Notes under the pieces: model-generated
What the model was told of the DNA's origin: nothing
The model's database searches: none
What the model saw: only the letters and a program-made list of their open reading frames with translations
Origin: Antedon mediterranea
Taxonomy: Eukaryota; Echinodermata; Crinoidea; Comatulida; Antedonidae
Assembly: GCF_964355755.1 (NCBI RefSeq)
Contig: NC_092673.1
Span: 23,377,001 to 23,441,000, forward strand
DNA: 64,000 bases
Reading direction: 5' to 3'
Position numbers and translations under genes: made by a program
Part shown: positions 58,943 to 64,000 of the stretch, in pieces
Position numbering within the stretch: position 1 is the first letter of the stretch
How the letters are laid out: each line of letters opens with the position of its first letter

Positions 58943-59138
58943 CTATAGGCTAGCTAGGGCCTAGTAGGCCTACTACTACTACTACCACCTAGGCTAGGTC
59001 CTAGGTAAGCCTAGGCCTACTAGTACTACTAGCCTGTGGCAGTGGTTGGTTGGAAATAGATAGGCCACACTATATGACCATGATTTTTATGACAATATTA
59101 TTTTTTCTAGATCAGCAAAAGCGCACGCACAAATAATA

Positions 59139-59302
59139 ATGCCCAAGGGTGAAAAAGGTATCTTGGGGTATCGTAAAACGCCAGGGAAAGAAATTCTGTT
59201 TTCATTTGTACCGCGAAAAGGTAATGAATGTGCGTCAGATGAAGAGGACTCAGATTATGAACCGTCAGATGAAGAAAGAGATGAGCAAAGCGTGATAAAA
59301 AG
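59139..59302 (+). CDS. FBXL6: FBXL6-like exon 1 (residues 1-54)
   Basis: Starts MPKGEKGILGYRKTPGKEIL after ATAATAATG. It ends in an acidic Asp/Glu run, donor GTAATT, phase 2. No ATG upstream in frame was needed. A TTTTTTCTAG at 59101-59110 could be the acceptor of a leader intron. Confidence 0.75.
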
Positions 59303-61276
59303 GTAATTGACGCGGCATAGGTTGAAGTTCAAGTAAAAAAAAATTGAAATTAAATAGTTTTTTGTCCCCGAAAAATAATACAATATGTCCTTATTCAATT
59401 ATGTGCAACTTTAAGTAAAACCATCCTTCCTTTCTTTGGAGCATCACTATTAAGTCCTAGAAAAGGGAGAAAATTATTTGATAACACTATAATAGCACTT
59501 AAAGTGGACACGTCGTTGAGAAGGTGTCCATAGAACTTTTATTGTATGTTTTAAAATATGGTATTTGATTGTAATTTAATCTCTATCTGCATAATTTACA
59601 TTTTCTTAAGCAAAAGTGCCTCTAAACTAATAACATCCAAGTTCAAAGGTGACAGCAAGCAGGGAAAAAAGCGAACAAGAAAAAGCAAACAGAAGGAAAA
59701 GATAATGAAGCGGAGAAGAAACATGGTAAGCGATTTGTCTCCGCCTGCATCATCTTCGAAAGGATTTCAGCCAGCAGCAGAGAATGGACATCAATTTTGG
59801 GGTCAGCTTCTTCCAATCGAGATTCTTGTCCGTGTATTTGAGGTTGTTGTACAAGAGAAAGGGGCTGTACCATTTCTTTGTAGGTATGTTTTAAACACAT
59901 TATTTATCTAATGAAATAGTTCAGATATCCTAAAATTGGTGGGGTTTCCTGATAAATGTACAATTTCTCCGAACATCTCGATGGCGCACAAGTTTACTAT
60001 TAATAGGTTACAAATGCCGCTCTTTGAAAGTACACAGAAATAGCTTGGTATTTAGGATCAACCAAAATAGCGCCCTCTATGATTGTATTTATTTAAAAGA
60101 AATATAATGTCCTAAATTTTAGAATGTCGTGATATTTTATTTTTTTAAAGTTTGTTTACTACTATGTGTACATCCATTATGTGATTCCCTAACTTGAGCC
60201 ATTTTTCTTTTAACTTTAGAGTATCACGTGTTTGCCATCTGTGGCGAGAGGCTGCATCTAAACCATCTCTATGGCAACGTATTGACCTCTCTTTTGGTTG
60301 GGTGAAATCTATAGCACATACCTTAAATATATTACTGGAAAACCGTCTGTCTCGTCTAAAAGTATTAAATTTATCAATGAGTGCCAAACTGACAGATAAA
60401 GAAATAAAGGTAACTCTCTATTAACTTTATTTTCTTTTTGCTTTTGATAATTTAAATTAATATTTCCAGCCCTCTAGAATATTCATGTCTAGTAGTGACA
60501 TCAAAAGAAGTAATGCAGTTCAGAATGTGGCACAATAATAGTGACAAACCTGATTGAGTCATGTGGTGGTGACGAATCTTCTAGAATGCAACCTGTACAA
60601 AATTGAGTTTTAAATAATATTTGTTTTTGTTGTTTTTACAGTTGATAGTTGAGAAATGTCAACTTCTGGAGTCCATCAACCTAACCGGCTGTATCAAGTT
60701 GACACCAGCGTCGTTTAAACTATTGTCAACTAAATGTCAACATCTCAAAGCTCTCAATTTATCAAAGTTAACTGTACGTTGTTGTCTATAGGCTTGGTCA
60801 TAGGTTCAGGTCTTGTATCTGTACATTTTTCTCATGGTTAAAACACCACTTTTTAGCCAAACAGCAAGACAATGTATTTAGGCGTATGGATATGATTAAA
60901 ATAAAAAAAGACAATATTATAATTGAGGAGAGTTTTAAGAAACAGATTGCTTACAACATACCCATATAGTTTTCAGAAACTGTTGTCTTAGACTCTACAA
61001 ATTCATTCTAATTAAAAATTTATAACTAGATAATTGAAGAATGATTTTACAATGCTGTTCACCAATTTCTGCAATCTCAGTATCTTGCATTTTTGTACAT
61101 ATATTTTTTGTTTCATTTTATAACCATGAATACCAATTTATGATTTTTTGTAGAGTTCAATTTTAACGCCTGTTTTGTTGAAGTACATGGTGGAGACGTT
61201 TAACAGTCGCCTGGAAGAGTTCATTATCACAACATCGCAATTGAGAGGCTTCCAGTCAGTTTTAAAGTCGCTAATG
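59139..61276 (+). CDS. FBXL6: FBXL6-like F-box/leucine-rich-repeat protein, 5' part (five exons; 3' end beyond window)
   Basis: Exons 59139-59302, 59611-59883, 60220-60409, 60642-60773 and 61154-61276 have GT/AG borders and matching phases (294 residues so far). Order: an acidic N-terminus (DEEDSDYEPSDEERDEQ); a basic, NLS-like stretch at residues about 65-92; an F-box at about 121-169 (QLLPIEILVRVFEVVVQEKG … RVCHLWREAASKPSLWQRI); then leucine-rich repeats (LKVLNLSMSAKLTDKEIK, LESINLTGCIKLTPASF, LKALNLSKLT). The F-box with PFLCRVSRVCHLWREAAS closely resembles vertebrate FBXL6. F-box proteins recruit substrates to SKP1-CUL1 ubiquitin ligases through SKP1; the substrate here is unknown. The last visible donor leads into the CTAC satellite. 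Confidence 0.85.
59611..59883 (+). CDS. FBXL6: FBXL6-like exon 2 (residues 55-145; first half of F-box)
   Basis: Acceptor TTTTCTTAAG, donor GTATGT, 273 nt, phase 2 to phase 2. Holds the Lys/Arg-rich stretch and QLLPIEILVRVFEVVVQEKG. The first bases could alternatively be set a few codons later, since the 5' half is not conserved. Confidence 0.8.
60220..60409 (+). CDS. FBXL6: FBXL6-like exon 3 (residues 146-209; second half of F-box, first LRR)
   Basis: After completing the split Arg it reads VSRVCHLWREAASKPSLWQR, then IDLSFGWV and the first leucine-rich segment. Acceptor TTTAACTTTAG, donor GTAACT; it ends in phase 0. Confidence 0.88.
60642..60773 (+). CDS. FBXL6: FBXL6-like exon 4 (LRRs, residues 210-253)
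   Basis: 132 nt, phase 0 at both ends. Reads LIVEKCQLLESINLTGCIKL then TPASFKLLSTKC, a typical cysteine-containing LRR. Acceptor TTTTTACAG, donor GTACGT. Confidence 0.88.
61154..61276 (+). CDS. FBXL6: FBXL6-like exon 5 (LRRs, residues 254-294)
   Basis: 123 nt, phase 0 at both ends. Reads SSILTPVLLKYMVETFNSRL then EEFIITTSQLRGFQSVLKSL. Acceptor TTTTTTGTAG, donor GTGAGA. The next exon is beyond the satellite and outside the window. Confidence 0.82.
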
Positions 61277-61367
61277 GTGAGATATATCTGGGCAAATTGT
61301 ACACAGGAAGGCAGCATCCTTTCTGCAGCCATGAAGTGTTGATGCATTACAGTGTAGCTGACATACA
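61277..61367 (+). other. Start of FBXL6-like intron 5
   Basis: 90 bp of unique sequence between the donor and the satellite. Confidence 0.6.
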
Positions 61368-64000
61368 CCCTACCTAGCTACTTACCTTTCTACCTACTGA
61401 CCTACCTACATACCTATCGACCTAGCTACCTACTGACCTAGCTAGCTACCAACCTAGCTAGCTACCGACCTACTTATCTATACTGACCTACCTACATACC
61501 TATCTATCTACCTACCTACTGACCTAGCTACATACCTATCGACCTAGCTACCTACCGACCTACTTATCTATACTGACCTACCTACATACCTATCTATCTA
61601 CCTACCTACTGACCTACCTACATACCTATCTACCTACCGACCTACTTATCTATACTGACCTACCTACATACCTATCTATCTACCTACCTACTGACCTACC
61701 TACATACCTATCGACCTAGCTACCTACCGACCTACTTATCTATACTGACCTACCTACATACCTATCTATCTACCTACCTACTGACCTACCTACATACCTA
61801 TTGACCTACCGACCTACTTATCTATACTGACCTACCTACATACCTATCTATCTACCTACCTACTGACCTACCTACATACCTACCGACCTAGCTACCTACC
61901 GACCTACTTATCTATACTGACCTACCTACATACCTATCTATCTACCTACCTACTGACCTAGCTACTGTAGCTACCGACCTAGCTACCTACCGACCTACTT
62001 ATCTATACTGACCTACCTACATACCTATCTAGTTATTTATCTACCTACTTACAGTACCTACCTATCTACCTACTGACCTATCTACCTACTGACCTATCTA
62101 CCTACTGACCTATCTACCTACTGACCTATCTACCTACTGACCTATCTACCTACTGACCTATCTACCTACTGACCTACCTACCTACCGACCTACCTACCTA
62201 CCGACCTACCTACCGACCTACCTACCTACCGACCTACCTACCTACCGACCTACCTACCTACCGACCTACCTACCTACCGACCTACCTACCTACCGACCTA
62301 CCTACCTACCGACCTACCTACCGACCTACCTACCTACCGACCTATCTACCTACCGACCTATCTACCTACCGACCTATCTACCTACCGACCTATCTACCTA
62401 CCGACCTATCTACCTACTGACATACCTACATACAACCTACCTACCTACCGACCTATCTACCTACCGACCTATCTACCTACCGATCTATCTACCTACCGAT
62501 ATACCTACATACAACCTACCTACCTATCAACCTTTCTAACCCTACCGACCTAACTACCTACCGACCTATCTACCTACCGACCTATCTACCTACCGACCTA
62601 ACTACCTACCGACCTATCTACCTACCGACCTATCTACCTACTGACATACCTACATACAACCTACCTACCTACCGACCTATCTACCTACCGACCTATCTAC
62701 CTACCGATCTATCTACCTACCGATATACCTACATACAACCTACCTACCTATCAACCTTTCTAACCCTACTGACCTATCTACCTACCGACCTATCTACCTA
62801 CCGATCTATCTACCTACCGATATACCTACATACAACCTACCTACCTATCAACCTTTCTAACCCTACTGACCTATCTACCTACCGATCTATCTACCTACCG
62901 ACCTATCTACCTACCGACCTATCTACCTACCGATATACCTACATACAACCTACCTACCTATCAACCTTTCTAACCCTACTGACCTAACTACCTACCGACC
63001 TATCTACCTACCGACCTATCTACCTACCGATCTATCTACCTACCGACCTATCTACCTACCGACCTATCTACCTACCGATCTATCTACCTACCGATATACC
63101 TACATACAACCTACCTACCTATCAACCTTTCTAACCCTACTGACCTAACTACCTACCGACCTATCTACCTACCGATCTATCTACCTACCGATCTATCTAC
63201 CTACCGACCTATCTACCTACCGATATACCTACATACAACCTACCTACCTATCAACCTTTCTAACCCTACTGACCTAACTACCTACCGACCTATCTACCTA
63301 CCGATCTATCTACCTACCGATCTATCTACCTACCGATCTATCTACCTACCGATATACCTACATACAACCTACCTACCTATCAACCTTTCTAACCCTACTG
63401 ACCTAACTACCTACCGACCTATCTACCTACCGATCTATCTACCTACCGACCTATCTACCTACCGACCTATCTACCTACCGATCTATCTACCTACCGATCT
63501 ATCTACCTACCGATCTATCTACCTACCGATCTATCTACCTACCGATATACCTACATACAACCTACCTACCTATCAACCTTTCTAACCCTACTGACCTAAC
63601 TACCTACCGACCTATCTACCTACCGATCTATCTACCTACCGATATACCTACATACAACCTACCTACCTATCAACCTTTCTAACCCTACTGACCTATCTAC
63701 CTACCGACCTATCTACCTACCGATCTATCTACCTACCGATCTATCTACCTACCGACCTATCTACCTACCGACCTATCTACCTACCGATCTATCTACCTAC
63801 CGACCTATCTACCTACCGATCTATCTACCTACCGATATACCTACATACAACCTACCTACCTATCAACCTTTCTAACCCTACTGACCTATCTACCTACCGA
63901 CCTATCTACCTACCGACCTATCTACCTACCGACCTATCTACCTACCGACCTATCTACCTACCGACCTATCTACCTACCGATCTATCTACCTACCGACCTA
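61368..64000. repeat. CTAC-type compound satellite, over 2.6 kb, continuing past the window
   Basis: Built from CTAC/CTAT/CGAC tetramers in three zones. Zone 1 (61368-62035) has an 82-91-bp unit marked by GACCTACTTATCTATACTGA at 61467, 61557, 61639, 61727, 61811, 61901 and 61992. Zone 2 (about 62040-62420) is a simple 16-bp unit CTACCTACYGACCTAY. Zone 3 (about 62420-64000) has 16-bp units interrupted by a longer cassette (GATATACCTACATACAACC … TATCAACCTTTCTAACCC) that recurs about ten times at irregular spacing. It lies in an intron of the F-box gene. Confidence 0.97.

Noticed and set aside
62500-63900. Telomere-like word CTAACCCTAC repeated in the satellite
   Set aside because: It occurs once per long cassette and never as tandem CCCTAA, so it is not an interstitial telomere array.

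Overview
The window is animal nuclear DNA. It is AT-rich, has spliced genes with large introns, and is dense in transposons and tandem repeats. The conserved proteins, the many invertebrate-style MITEs and SINEs, and the TAGGCC-rich low-complexity patches suggest a marine invertebrate. An echinoderm is my guess, but the sequence alone does not settle the species.

Two host genes lie head to head. On the minus strand, an orthologue of NOS1AP/CAPON (PTB-domain adaptor) fills about 0.1-42.6 kb. I could assemble all nine coding exons, with every splice phase agreeing, into a 634-residue protein: exon 1 at 42510-42614 and the last exon at 123-1123 (stop at 128). Its second intron is about 30 kb and holds most of the mobile DNA of the left half. 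On the plus strand, the 5' part of an F-box/leucine-rich-repeat gene resembling FBXL6 starts at 59139. Five coding exons are visible up to 61276. The gene then enters an intron with a (CTAC)-type satellite that runs to the window edge, so its 3' exons are not seen.

Mobile and repeat layout: small MITEs at 2704-2999, 4535-5020, 15866-16551 and 20384-20574; two tRNA-derived SINEs (12196-12520 plus, 14100-14349 minus); a multi-ended foldback MITE (24528-25346); and, directly after it, a complete, apparently intact PIF/Harbinger DNA transposon (25401-29628). The Harbinger has identical 25-bp ends, a spliced DDE transposase on plus and a spliced Myb/SANT-like partner on minus. Minisatellites lie at 5724-6040, 9200-9552, 39359-39438 and 41301-41600.

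The intergenic space between the two genes carries two nested inverted-repeat elements (43006-44837 and, inside it, 43485-44415). Next comes the most striking object of the window, an 11.2-kb foldback element (45530-56715). It is bounded by an exact 8-bp target duplication and by about 167-bp ends that differ at one base. Almost its whole length is two opposing arrays of a 181-188-bp monomer (about 28 and about 32 copies) that meet in a near-perfect hairpin. A further 1.86-kb inverted-repeat element (57085-58942) sits between it and the F-box gene.
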